This document shows positions 55,366-64,000 of a DNA stretch of 64,000 nucleotides, in pieces. Under the pieces are notes generated by a model. The model had not been told where the DNA came from, ran no database searches, and worked only from the letters and a program-made list of their open reading frames with translations. The stretch is taken from assembly GCA_963815505.1 (NCBI GenBank), contig CAWFGU010000023.1, positions 152,111-216,110 of the forward strand. Reading direction: 5' to 3'. The translations under genes were made by a program, and so were the position numbers. Positions within the stretch are counted from its first letter, which is position 1, and every line of letters begins with the position of its first letter. The DNA is from CAXBBB01 sp963815505. Its GTDB lineage: Bacteria > Bacteroidota > Rhodothermia > Rhodothermales > BA12.

Positions 55366-57835
55366 TCAGTTGCCGATGGGCGAGCCGGGCGGAGGCGTCA
55401 GCGTGCGCGGCAGTTCGGTGTCGGGAGCGTAGTCGCGGGCGAGGTAGCGCGTGATGCGATCGGAGAGCCAGCGGGCGTGGTCGTCGCCGGTCGAGAACTC
55501 CGAGGCGAGGCGAGCCAGGTGCGCGTCGGTCGTGGCGCGGACGACGGCGGCGGCGCGGGCGTTCGAGGACAACTCCATCAGCGCTCGCGTCCACTCGGTC
55601 CACACGCCCTTGCGGATGCCGGCGAGGTAAGCGTCGTCGAATGCCGCTCCGCGCGTGAGTGTGGCCGTCGTGCGGTCGAGCAAGTAGCCGAACGAAGGAA
55701 GCGACGCGTTCCGAGCGGGCTGGTAGGCCAGCCGCGTGGCCCGCGTAGCGTCGAGCAGGTAGCCGAACGTCAGGGCCGATGCGGTTTCGGCTGGAGCGAT
55801 GGGGTCGAACGTCAGGCCCGTCCGCCCGTCGAACAGTTCGCGGGTGCTGCCATAGCCCGGTGGTCGTGGCGGGATCAGGCCGCGCAGACTGGGCGGAAGC
55901 GCGAGCGCGTCGGGCGTGACCGTAGCGAGCAGCGCGTCCAGGGCGGCGTTCTGCGACCGGGCGTCGACCGGAGCCATCGCAGCCGATCCGTCGCCGCGCT
56001 CGACGTAGGCGTACGACATGCCGCCGACGAGGTGGGCGGCGGCGTCGACCTGGTAGCGGTGTCCGAGGTAGAGCGGAACGAGCGCTTCTTCGAGCGTGGC
56101 GAGCGGGCGCCCCATGCGGATCGCTGCCTCTCCAAAGCGGTCCAGCGCGTCGCGGCGGACCACCATCTGATCGCGAAGCGCCTGGGCGGCGTCGGTGCCG
56201 TTGTCCCACAGCGCGCCGTCGGGCGTGGCGGCGCCGGTCGGCCGGGCGTCGGTGTCCGAGAGGTAGCGCAAGCCGCGCTGTCGGTTCTCGCGCAAGACCG
56301 CCTGAGGAACGGCGGCGTCATGGGCGTAGCCGTAGCGCACCGCCTGCACGTCCCACTCGCCGACGCCGACGCCGTACGCATCGGACAGGTCGAGGTCGCC
56401 TCCCGCCAACGTGACCAAAGGCGCCGGGTAGTCCATGACGGTTGAGCGGTTCTGCGTGCTGCCCGCGAAGTTGTGCGCCAGTCCGATCGTGTGACCGACT
56501 TCGTGCGCCGACAGTTGCCGTAGCCGCGCGAGCGCGAGTTGCAGCATCGGATCGTCCGCCTCGCTCGCAAACCCGCTCGCGTTGGAGCCGACGTAGGGAG
56601 ACAACAGCCCCTCGGCGATCAGGTAGTCCTGCCGCACGCGCAGCGACCCGAGCGACACGTGACCTTTGAGGATCTCGCCCGTCCGCGGATCGACGACCGA
56701 CGCGCCGTAGCTCCATCCGCGCGTCGAGCGGTGCACCCACTGGATCGTGCTGTAGCGCACGTCGAGCGGATCGACACTGTCGGGGCGGACCTCGACGCGG
56801 TAGCCGTCTCGGAAACCGGCGGCTTCGAACGCATCGGCCCACCAGCGCGCGCCGTCGAGCAGCGCCGAGCGGACGGGTTCGGGCGTTCCGGGGTCGAGGT
56901 AGTAGACGATGGGATCGGCGGCGTCGCACGTGCCGGACGCGTCGGGCGGCCCCGCGCATTCGAGCCGGTGACGCGTAATCAAGCGCTGCGTCAAGTCCTC
57001 GCCGATGGGGGCTGCGTAGTCGGCGTAGCTCATCGCGAAATAGCCCGACGACGGGTGGAAGGCGCGCGGAACGTAGCCGTCGTCCGGCAGGGCGACGAGT
57101 GAGTGGCGCACGCGGACGGTCACCGCGTTGGCATCGGCGGCGACGCTGCGCACCTCGCGGCCCGGCGCCGATGAGGCGAATGTCAGGCGGGCTTCCATCT
57201 CGCTGTTTTCGGGAAACGCCTTGAGCACCGAGGGCACTAATGCGCTGCGCTTGGCGTCGAGCGAGAAGCTGCCCTGCCCGGTCGCTTGAAGCGTTTGAGC
57301 AACACCCTGCGCGTCGCGCACCACGAACGCCGTCGCATCGACGAGGGCGCGCCCGTCCGTTTCGGCTGCTACGTCGAAGGACCACACGATGCTGGCCGCA
57401 AACGCGTCCTCTACGGCCAGTCGCTCGGCCGGGTTGTCGCTCTGTGCGCGGTAGTCGAGGTTGGGTTGCACCATCAAGATGCGCGGCCCGACGCGCTCGA
57501 ACCGAACGACGCGCGTGCCGGTCAGCTTGCTGCGGTCCAGCCCCACGTCGTTCGATCCCAAGCCAGCGGCCAGGCTCGTCACGTAGAGCAAGTCGGTGTC
57601 GAGCTGGGCGATTTCCATCCACACCTTGCCCTCCTTGGCGTCCCAGTAGAGCGTCCACATGCCGTCGCGCCGGTCCATCCCCTCGGTCTTCTTGGCGATC
57701 GTCGGCAATCCGGACGCAGAGGTGCGGAGGCGATGCGGAAGGCGCGGAGGCTGACGCGGAAGGCGCGGGCGGAGCCGTAGACGAGCAACCCGAAGCGAGT
57801 AGGAGGGCGGCGGCGAGAAGGAGCAGGCGAGGCAT
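55366..57835 (-). CDS. Zinc-dependent metalloprotease lipoprotein, DUF5117/DUF4953 type (one frame break)
   Basis: A large exported protease of about 820 residues. The ATG at 57835 gives MPRLLLLAAALLLASGCSST with a lipobox ASGC. After a Ser/Ala/Pro linker and one frame change near 57720, the DUF5117-like domain reads EGMDRRDGMWTLYWDAKEGK, VWMEIAQLDTDLLYVTSLAA and GLDRSKLTGTRVVRFERVGP. The metzincin-like zinc site is HEVGHTIGLAHNF, with NRSTVMDYPAP as the downstream Met-turn. The rest (ALRDQMVVRRDALDRFGEAA, LVPLYLGHRYQVDAAAHLVG) is the DUF4953-like helical C-terminus. Many such proteins occur in Bacteroidota; substrates are unknown. It is probably attached to an envelope membrane. Confidence 0.88.
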
Positions 57836-58141
57836 CGGCACAACGATTGGAGCGACGGCAAAATAGGCGCTCGCGCAAGAGTGCTTGGGCTGAGGCGTCT
57901 CCGGGTTCGCGTCTCGGCGCTTCTGTTGCACGTCCCCATTCTAAGCCCATTCGGAGAGAGGGGCGGCAAGCGGTAGCTTCGGTCTCCTAGATGGACAGCT
58001 CCTCGGCGGTCCACACCGACGAATCAGCAGCGTCTGTGTAACCTCGGGCTACGGTTGGCTATTCCTCTCATCTCTATTGGGGCGGCGGCTGGTGCTCGGC
58101 CGAGCGGGCGGGTGCGCGGCGTAGCCAGTTGGCCCAACCCA

Positions 58142-60511
58142 CTAGGTCGGCATCGACACGCGCACCGTCGACCCCACGTCCCGCTCTGATTGTACGTCGA
58201 GCCGCGCACCCATTCTATCCGTCAGCCTACGAACGATGGATAAGCCCAGCCCGCTGCCCTCGAACGCGCGCGACATACCCGCCGACTCTTGCCGAAACGG
58301 CTCGAATGCCGTCTCCACGAACGAGGCCGACATGCCGATACCGGTATCGGCAACTTCGATCCAGACGCATCCGTCGCCCGCGCCCATTCGAACGTCGATG
58401 CGACCCTCGTGGGTGAACTTGACGGCGTTGGAGACCAGGTGGCCGACCATGCGGTCCAGCGCGTCGCGGTTGGTCGTGAGCCAGAGCGGATCCGTCGGGG
58501 CCGATACGGTCAGGTCGAGGTGTTTCGCCTGCGCGCGTGACGCGTAGGCGTGGACGGCGGCGCGGACGACCCGCACCACATCGACCCGGTCGGTCTCAAA
58601 CGGGACGCCGCTTTCGAGCTGGGCGTAGTAAAGGACCGAGTTGAGCGTGTCGAGCAGGCGATGCGCGCTTTGCTGGATGATGCCGATGGTGTCTGGGTCT
58701 CCGGGATCTTCGGCTAGCAGGTCGGCGAAGCCCAGGATGGCCGTGAGCGGCGTACGGATCTCGTGGCTCATGTTGCTGATGATGCTCGTCTTGAGCCGCA
58801 CCACCTCTTCTGCTCGCTGCTGCGCTTCCAGAGCGGCCGCGCGCGCGTCGCGCAGCGCCTGCGCGTGCTGCTTCTCCGCCGTCACGTCCTGAGACACGCC
58901 CGCCATGCGCGTCGGCGTACCCGCCTCGGCGTAGACGCGGCCCAGCGTGCGCACCCAGCGTTCGTCTCCATCGACTGTGACGCGGTACTCGATCGATACG
59001 TCGACCTCCCCGCCGACGCACGCCTGCTCCGTCGCCCCCATGAACTGGCTCCACACACCTGCCTGATCTTCGGCGGAGAGCAGCTCGAGGGCCGTCGTTG
59101 CGCGCCCGTCGAAGCTCTCGTAGGAAACGCCGTGGATGGCGCACATCCGGAGGGACCATGTGGCGTGATCGGAGTCAAAATCGTACTCCCATACGCCGAT
59201 GTGCGCCGACTCGATGGCGAACTGCAGGTGTTGGCGGCTCGTGAGCAACTGCCGCTCGGCGGTGCGACGCTCGGTCACGTCGAAGGCGCTGAACGAGCAC
59301 ATCGGCACGCCCGCCTCGGTGTGCCCGACCGAGTTGACGATCGCGTTCAACCAGCGCTCGCCTTCGTCGGTGCCGTACGAGCACTCGAACTCTACGGAGC
59401 GCCCGCTTGCAATGGCCGAGTGGTAGGCTTCGACCCATACGTCCAGCATCTCCGCCGGAGAGGGTCCGGAAGCGACGCTCCCAATGGGAGGCGCTTCGCC
59501 TGCGCGATCTAGAAACCGCGTCGTGGCTGCGTTGGCGATCACGAACGACACGTCGGCTTCGTGCACCTCCACGACGCCCAGCATACCGGGAACGGTGTCG
59601 AAGAAGCTTTGAAGGACCGCCGTCTGCTGTTCGAGGTCGCTCTTGGCTCGGTGCGCATCGTCTATATCGACACACGTGCCGACGAACTCGATAAGCCGCT
59701 CCCCCTCGAAGATCGGTACGATCTGCACTCGTGTCCACCTATGGACGCCGCTCACGCTCATCCTGCGGTGGACCGTCGCGTAGGGGCGGCGCGCCCGCAG
59801 CGCCTCGCGCCACTCCTCGGTCACGCGCAGCACGTCGTCCGGGTGCACAGCGTCGACCCAGTTCCATCCGTCTATCCGCTCGGAAGAGGCTGCATCGTCA
59901 AGCGGATGGATGCGGCGCAGTTGGGATACGTCGCCCTCGGCGTCGGCCACGAACACAATCTGAGACGTAGACTCGACGAAGGCGCGAAAGCGACGCCCGC
60001 TGGTGCGCAGGTCGAGTTCGGTCGTGATGAGATCACTCAACTCCTCGAGCGTTTCCCTGTCGCTGCTCGACCACTCGTGCGGCACCATGTCGATAGCGCA
60101 CAGCGAGCCGATCACGTCTCCCTCGGGGGCACGCACCGGAACGCCCAGATATGCGCGGACGCTCAGATCGGTGACCGCTCGGTTGTGTCGGAGGACGGCA
60201 TCCTCCAGCGCGTCCGGAACGACCAGCGGTGCCTCCTCGGTGACGACGTACTGGCAAAACGACGAGTCCAGCCCGGTCTGGCGTATGTGGCTGAGATCGT
60301 CCGGCAGGCCCGTCGCGCTCTTGAAGAACTGCCGGTCGTGCTCGACGAGCGAGAGCAGCGACACCGGCGCGCCGACGACGCGCGAGGCGAGCCGCGTGAA
60401 GCGGTCGAAGATGTCTTCGGTCTCGGAGTCCAGCAGGCCGGTCCTGTAGAGCGCAGCGAGACGGGCAGGATCATCCAGCGCGCGAGTCGCCGGGTGGGCT
60501 GAGAGAGTCAT
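58142..60511 (-). CDS. Soluble sensor histidine kinase with GAF and multiple PAS domains
   Basis: A cytoplasmic kinase of 789 residues. The ATG at 60511 begins MTLSAHPATRALDDPARLAA. The GAF domain covers about 25-165 (LASRVVGAPVSLLSLVEHDR, FCQYVVTEEAPLVVPDALED, YLGVPVRAPEGDVIGSLCAI). Three PAS/PAC units follow at about 175-300, 305-430 and 435-560 (RWTRVQIVPIFEGERLIEFV, FVIANAATTRFLDRAGEAPP, WEYDFDSDHATWSLRMCAIH). HisKA has H583 in ISNMSHEIRTPLTAILGFAD, and the HATPase has LVSNAVKFTHEGRI and GSGLGLSIVRRLTDRMGAR. No membrane helices, and no receiver domain or adjacent regulator, so it is an orphan. The frame is intact over 2.4 kb. Confidence 0.93.
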   Translation of the reverse strand: MTLSAHPATRALDDPARLAALYRTGLLDSETEDIFDRFTRLASRVVGAPVSLLSLVEHDRQFFKSATGLPDDLSHIRQTGLDSSFCQYVVTEEAPLVVPDALEDAVLRHNRAVTDLSVRAYLGVPVRAPEGDVIGSLCAIDMVPHEWSSSDRETLEELSDLITTELDLRTSGRRFRAFVESTSQIVFVADAEGDVSQLRRIHPLDDAASSERIDGWNWVDAVHPDDVLRVTEEWREALRARRPYATVHRRMSVSGVHRWTRVQIVPIFEGERLIEFVGTCVDIDDAHRAKSDLEQQTAVLQSFFDTVPGMLGVVEVHEADVSFVIANAATTRFLDRAGEAPPIGSVASGPSPAEMLDVWVEAYHSAIASGRSVEFECSYGTDEGERWLNAIVNSVGHTEAGVPMCSFSAFDVTERRTAERQLLTSRQHLQFAIESAHIGVWEYDFDSDHATWSLRMCAIHGVSYESFDGRATTALELLSAEDQAGVWSQFMGATEQACVGGEVDVSIEYRVTVDGDERWVRTLGRVYAEAGTPTRMAGVSQDVTAEKQHAQALRDARAAALEAQQRAEEVVRLKTSIISNMSHEIRTPLTAILGFADLLAEDPGDPDTIGIIQQSAHRLLDTLNSVLYYAQLESGVPFETDRVDVVRVVRAAVHAYASRAQAKHLDLTVSAPTDPLWLTTNRDALDRMVGHLVSNAVKFTHEGRIDVRMGAGDGCVWIEVADTGIGMSASFVETAFEPFRQESAGMSRAFEGSGLGLSIVRRLTDRMGARLDVQSERDVGSTVRVSMPT

Positions 60512-60919
60512 GCGATGGTGGTACAAGGTCCGACGAGTATCGACGGGATCGGGCGAAAGGTAAACGGCCGCCTCTCTTCGGACCACTGCGATCTGGCGAA
60601 GAGGCAGTTGAGGTGCACAAGCCGTAGCAAGAGAATCTGCCGCCGTAGGCTATTCGTTCGGACGCCGCCTGTTCTGCGAAGCGCGCGTTCGAGCGCATCT
60701 GTATGTATGTCCCCCGCTTATCCATTCCATCGCTCTCCCGCTGCACCCCTCTCGCCGTCAACACTACTGTCAACAGTTTGAGCACTTTCTGGCTCCATGT
60801 CACTTATCTGTGCTTGTGCCCTGGCCGAGGTCTCGGCGGCCCGCGTGCGGGTCGTTGAGACAAGCGGAATAAGGACGAAAGGCCGTGTCATCGCATGGTT
60901 AGGCTCTTCTCCAACGCAA
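60512..60919. other. Intergenic region, no gene seen
   Basis: Upstream of the GAF/PAS kinase and downstream of the tRNA-Cys terminator. Open frames here lack domains or a codon signature. The only structure I see is a direct repeat GTCAACA at 60757-60763 and 60769-60775 (12-bp period), 250 bp before the kinase start. On the minus strand it reads TGTTGAC-N5-TGTTGAC and could be an operator. Confidence 0.4.
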
Positions 60920-60952
60920 AAGCGCCCCGGCACCGCAGGTGCGAGGGCGCTT
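60920..60952 (-). terminator. Terminator of tRNA-Cys
   Basis: On the minus strand AAGCGCCC pairs with GGGCGCTT (8 bp, inner CACC/GGTG also pairs), followed by TTGCGTTGG. It lies 8 bp after the 3' end of the tRNA gene. Confidence 0.8.
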
Positions 60953-60960
60953 GGAACCAG

Positions 60961-61031
60961 AGGTGCCTAGCGGATTCGAACCGCTGTACAGGGTTTTGCA
61001 GACCCTTGCCTAACCACTCGGCCAAGGCACC
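60961..61031 (-). tRNA. tRNA-Cys(GCA)
   Basis: A 71-base gene that folds as a cloverleaf on the minus strand. The acceptor GGTGCCT pairs with AGGCACC around the arms, the D arm contains GGCCGAGTGGTTAGGC, the anticodon stem-loop is GGGTCTGCAAAACCC with anticodon GCA (complement of 60997-60999), the variable region is short and the T arm is GCGGTTCGAATCCGC. The discriminator base is T (U73), the identity element for cysteine. CCA is not encoded. A terminator follows. Confidence 0.97.
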
Positions 61032-61172
61032 ATAACCAGTAAGATGGCTCAACGCGCCCGCGTGTGCAAGGTGCCGCGGCTGAACACGACAGGTTTTCGC
61101 ACTCCGACGCCACCGGGCACGACGCGCGAACATACGGCGTTACTCTGGTCCTGCTTCGACTCTACATAACCC

Positions 61173-61748
61173 ATGCGCACGCTCCTCGTCCTCCTCCTAT
61201 TCGCCGCTCCGGCATACGCTCAGGCCCCGGTCGACGCTGACGCCGAGACCTTTGTCGTCACCGGGCTGCGCGTCGACGAGTCTGATCCGCCACCGGGCAG
61301 TGCGGTCGGGCGGGCCGGGGCGACGCTCCAAGATGGTACCTACCTGCACGTCGTCTATGGCAAGCCCTACGCGCGAGGCCGAGCGATCTTCGGCGGACTC
61401 GTCGGCTACGATCGGATATGGGCGACCGGCGCGCACATGGCGACCGAACTCGTCGTCACGGACTTCGTCAGCGTCGGCGGGCAGCCGTTGGCGCCGGGCG
61501 TTTACGCGCTCTTCACCACGCCGCGTGAGTCCGAGCCGTGGACGATCCACCTCAACACGCACCCCGGTCAGCACCTGACCGACGAGTACGACGCCAGCCT
61601 CGACGTGGTTGTGGCCCAAATGACGGCGTTCGAGCCGGACAGCTACGAGCAGTCGCTGGTCTACGACTTCGTGCCAGCCGAGAGCGGCGTCGATCTGCGC
61701 ATCCGGTGGGCGGGCGTCGATGTGCGCGTGCCGGTCCGCGAGCTGTGA
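61173..61748 (+). CDS. Secreted DUF2911 protein
   Basis: A 191-residue exported protein of the DUF2911 family. A signal peptide (MRTLLVLLLFAAPAYAQ) is followed by the domain: LHVVYGKPYARGRAIFGGLV, YDRIWATGAHMATELVVTDF, LAPGVYALFTTPRESEPWTI, HLNTHPGQHLTDEYDASLDV and VDLRIRWAGVDVRVPV. The YGKPxxxGRxIFGGLVxYxxxWRTGANxAT-like block defines the family; here W-A-T-G-A replaces W-R-T-G-A. The function is unknown. Its TGA overlaps the GTG start of the next gene (GTGA), so the two are coupled. The frame is intact. Confidence 0.9.
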   Translation: MRTLLVLLLFAAPAYAQAPVDADAETFVVTGLRVDESDPPPGSAVGRAGATLQDGTYLHVVYGKPYARGRAIFGGLVGYDRIWATGAHMATELVVTDFVSVGGQPLAPGVYALFTTPRESEPWTIHLNTHPGQHLTDEYDASLDVVVAQMTAFEPDSYEQSLVYDFVPAESGVDLRIRWAGVDVRVPVREL

Positions 61749-63547
61749 CGCGGGCCCTGCTGGCGCTGGCGCTGCTGGCCGGGGCGGCCCACGCGCAAAC
61801 GTGGACGCGAGACGCGGCTCCGTTCGTGGTCGCCGATCCAGCCGGAGCCGTCGTGCGCGATCCGTTTGCCGGAGGCGTGGCGGCGCCGCGTCCGCAGTGG
61901 CGGGACGTGGATGGCGACGGCGACCTGGACCTCCTCGTCCAGACCTATGCCAACGCGATTACCCTGTGGGAACGCGTCGGCCAGGCCCCCACGGATCTGG
62001 CGTGGAAGACCGATCATTGGCATGACCTGCGCGTCGGGCAGTGGGCACGCGTGGCGGATCTCGACGGCGACGGCGACGGCGATCTGCTCACCGAGGAGCC
62101 GCTGTCGGGCGTTCGATTTTACGAGCGGACCAGCGGCGGTTTCGCCGAACCCATCGGCCCGCTGATCGATGCCGCGTCGGGCGATCCGATCTCGGCGGAT
62201 CGACAGAACGTTCCTGCTCTGGCCGACGTGACGTGCGATGGCGTGCTGGATCTGATGCAAGCGCAGGTCGACGGCACGTTGACCGTTTTTGAAGGCTTGG
62301 GGCCGGACGATTCGGGCGTGCCACGCTTCCGGCTGCTCGAGAGAGAATGGCCCGGGGTTCTCGTGATCGGCGACCAGAAGTCGACTTCTTCTCCATTTGA
62401 GTTCGACGATTACGGCCCTTCGCTATCCAGTTCGACTGGCGAGCGCAGGCACGGCGCGAGCGCGCTCGATGTGGCGGACGTGGACGGCGACGGCGACAAC
62501 GATCTCATCTGGGGCGATTTCTTCTCGCCCAGTCTCTACCTTCTCGAAAACGACGGCACGTGCCCGGCTCCCTCGTTCCACATCGCGACGACCGCTTTTC
62601 CCACATCGGCGCTTCGGACGGCAGGCTATAACGCGGCCGCTGTCTCCGACGTGAACGGCGACGGCCGCGACGACCTGACTGTTGGCGTCGTCGGTGGGGC
62701 GTTCGGGACGGCTCCGCTGCGCAACCTGCACCTGCTCACGCAGCGCGTCGACGGCACGTTCGCGCGCGTCACCGACGCGCTCGTTCCCGGCATCGACGCG
62801 GGCAGCGGTTCGGCTCCCGCTTGGGGCGATCTGGACGGCGACGGAGACGCGGATCTGATCGTCGGCACGACCGACGGCGAGGTGTTCGCGTGGGAGAACG
62901 TCGGCACGCCCGACGCGCCGAGCCTGCGTGCCGTCGGCGTCGACCTGCCCTCAATCGACGGCTACAGCTTCGTACCCACCACCGCCGATCTGGACGGCGA
63001 CGGCCTGGTCGACCTGATCGTCGGCACGTTTTCGGGCGACGTGTTCGCGTTCCGGCAGGTCGCCCCGTTCCGCTTCGAGGCGATGACGCCGGACGGATCG
63101 CCCCTGACCGAGATCCCGCGCGGCAACTTCGCCGCCCCGGCCGCCGCTGACGTGGACGGCGACGGCGACTTCGACCTGATCGTCGGCGAGTCGTCGGGCG
63201 ATCTCAACCTGATGCGCAACGACGGCACGCCAGTTCAGCCCGGACCGTGGACCGCCCAGTCCGAAGCCCTCGTAGGTCGCAACGGCAGCGGCGCACGCCC
63301 GGCGCTCTATCGCGATGCGGATGGCCTGCTGATGTTGGTCGTCGGCACGCGCGGAGGAACGCTCGTCGGTTACCGGCAGACCGCGCCGGGTTCCTCCGAC
63401 TTTGTAGAGCACGACCTGAATCTGCCCGACAAGCCGATGCCCGCCGATCTCGCGCCAACCCTCTTCGACGTGGACGACGACGGTATCGGCGATCTCACAC
63501 TCGGTCATCAGGCGGGCGGCTTGTGGTTCTTTCGGGGCGGACGGTGA
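61745..63547 (+). CDS. Secreted FG-GAP/VCBS repeat protein
   Basis: A 600-residue exported protein of FG-GAP/VCBS repeats. The GTG at 61745, overlapping the previous stop, gives a signal peptide MTRALLALALLAGAAHA. At least seven calcium-binding DxDGDGxxDL units follow: WRDVDGDGDLDLLVQ, VADLDGDGDGDLLTE, VADVDGDGDNDLIWG, VSDVNGDGRDDLTVG, WGDLDGDGDADLIVG, TADLDGDGLVDLIVG, AADVDGDGDFDLIVG and FDVDDDGIGDLTLG. The fold is a seven-bladed propeller resembling integrin alpha heads. No T9SS sorting domain ends it; the last residues are LWFFRGGR. It probably acts in the periplasm or outside the cell. Operon: DUF2911, this gene and a methyltransferase, each overlapping by four bases. Confidence 0.9.
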   Translation: MTRALLALALLAGAAHAQTWTRDAAPFVVADPAGAVVRDPFAGGVAAPRPQWRDVDGDGDLDLLVQTYANAITLWERVGQAPTDLAWKTDHWHDLRVGQWARVADLDGDGDGDLLTEEPLSGVRFYERTSGGFAEPIGPLIDAASGDPISADRQNVPALADVTCDGVLDLMQAQVDGTLTVFEGLGPDDSGVPRFRLLEREWPGVLVIGDQKSTSSPFEFDDYGPSLSSSTGERRHGASALDVADVDGDGDNDLIWGDFFSPSLYLLENDGTCPAPSFHIATTAFPTSALRTAGYNAAAVSDVNGDGRDDLTVGVVGGAFGTAPLRNLHLLTQRVDGTFARVTDALVPGIDAGSGSAPAWGDLDGDGDADLIVGTTDGEVFAWENVGTPDAPSLRAVGVDLPSIDGYSFVPTTADLDGDGLVDLIVGTFSGDVFAFRQVAPFRFEAMTPDGSPLTEIPRGNFAAPAAADVDGDGDFDLIVGESSGDLNLMRNDGTPVQPGPWTAQSEALVGRNGSGARPALYRDADGLLMLVVGTRGGTLVGYRQTAPGSSDFVEHDLNLPDKPMPADLAPTLFDVDDDGIGDLTLGHQAGGLWFFRGGR

Positions 63548-64000
63548 GCGCGCTCGAACTCAAAGTGCCGCCGGTCGTCGTCTGGCTCGTCTGCGGAGCC
63601 GGAGCGTGGGCGCTGGCCGAGGTCCTGCCGTCGTGGAGCGCCGAGTTGCCGTTTCGCTGGATGCTCGTCGGCGTGCTGTCCGCCATCGGAGTGGCGTTCG
63701 GCCTCGCCGGTGTAGCCGCCTTCGTCCGCGCCGATACGACCGTGAATCCGCACCGCCCGGACCGCTCGTCCGCGCTCGTCACGTCGGGCGTCTACCGCAT
63801 CACGCGCAACCCGATGTACGTCGGCCTGGCGCTCGGCCTGCTGGCGTGGACGGCATGGCTCGGCCACCCCGCCGGCCTGCTGGCGACCATCGCGTTTGTG
63901 GGCTACATCGACCGCTTCCAGATCCGCCCCGAGCAGCGCGCGATGCAGGATCGGTTCGGCAGCGCGTTCGATCGCTACAGCAGGCGCGTCCGGCGCTGGA
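63544..64000 (+). CDS. Isoprenylcysteine/PEMT-type membrane methyltransferase (runs off the window)
   Basis: The first 152 codons of a membrane protein starting at the GTG at 63544, which overlaps the FG-GAP stop (GTGA). Three or four hydrophobic helices are visible (PPVVVWLVCGAGAWALAEVL, WMLVGVLSAIGVAFGLAGVA, YVGLALGLLAWTAWLGHPAG, LLATIAFVGYIDRFQI). The motif YRITRNPMYVG, followed by the late RPEQRAMQDRFGSAFDRYSR with its Glu and the Y-x-x-R-V-R-R-W ending, is diagnostic of the ICMT/PEMT methyltransferase family that uses S-adenosylmethionine. The substrate is unknown. The sequence ends at or very near the natural C-terminus (RRVRRW). Confidence 0.85.
   Translation, partial: MSALELKVPPVVVWLVCGAGAWALAEVLPSWSAELPFRWMLVGVLSAIGVAFGLAGVAAFVRADTTVNPHRPDRSSALVTSGVYRITRNPMYVGLALGLLAWTAWLGHPAGLLATIAFVGYIDRFQIRPEQRAMQDRFGSAFDRYSRRVRRW

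Noticed and set aside
60512..60919. Several open frames of 70-110 codons upstream of the PAS kinase
   Set aside because: No domain, no consistent codon bias, and they overlap each other on both strands.

Overview
The window is a GC-rich chromosomal segment (roughly two-thirds G+C by eye) from a Rhodothermota-like bacterium, probably of the Rubricoccus/Rubrivirga/Salinibacter group. The reasons are two exported proteins ending in Por/T9SS-type sorting domains, a TonB receptor with a carboxypeptidase-like N-terminal domain, DUF2911 and DUF5117 proteins, a TIGR02999-type ECF sigma factor paired with a Ser/Thr kinase, LytS/LytTR and 7TM histidine kinases, and start codons that almost never have a Shine-Dalgarno sequence. 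The lineage is an inference from gene content; there is no rRNA here.

Layout. 0-6 kb: a small membrane protein, an AbgT-type transporter, an HD-like protein, a LOG-family protein and acetyl-CoA synthetase. 6-11 kb: a secreted GH13 amylase and an M14 carboxypeptidase. 11-20 kb: a decayed secreted-protein fragment, a 7TM histidine kinase, a cyclophilin lipoprotein, lysS, infA, a PQQ-like propeller, a NarL-type two-component pair bracketed by palindromes, and a small secreted protein. 20-32 kb: ogt, a 13-codon ORF with a perfect Shine-Dalgarno, a CPA2 antiporter fused to Usp-like and PTS-IIA-like domains, a TolC/MacA efflux pair, an ECF sigma factor plus Ser/Thr kinase-TPR unit, a MacB/LolD-type ATPase, and DUF368. 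33-43 kb: PH-like and TPR proteins, tmk, a KtrB potassium transporter with a 4HB sensor, nth, ruvA, HIT and SRPBCC fragments, metK, acpP and fabF. 43-54 kb: a low-GC T9SS protein, a LytS/LytTR system, a TonB receptor, a chemoreceptor, a CPA1 antiporter and an aldo/keto reductase. 54-64 kb: a propeller lipoprotein, a DUF5117 metalloprotease lipoprotein, a GAF/PAS histidine kinase, tRNA-Cys, and a coupled DUF2911/FG-GAP/methyltransferase operon.

The dominant oddity is frame integrity. More than twenty genes, including lysS, metK, ruvA and acs, read as full-length proteins only if the frame is changed one or more times, with no loss of conserved sequence. Insertions and deletions are mixed and clustered (3-5.5 kb, 20-32 kb, 39-40 kb), while other long genes are clean. 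I read this mainly as indel error in a long-read assembly, so those genes are annotated over their full span with the break points noted.

The most interesting biology is the convergent micro-transcription unit at 20.86-20.98 kb (a 13-residue peptide with a full anti-SD-complementary leader in a genome that hardly uses SD), the palindrome-flanked two-component cassette at 17.7-19.7 kb with a small Trp/Cys-rich exported protein beside it, the antiporter-Usp-IIA fusion, and the sigma/kinase unit lying inside a MacA/TolC/ATPase efflux cluster that lacks its permease.
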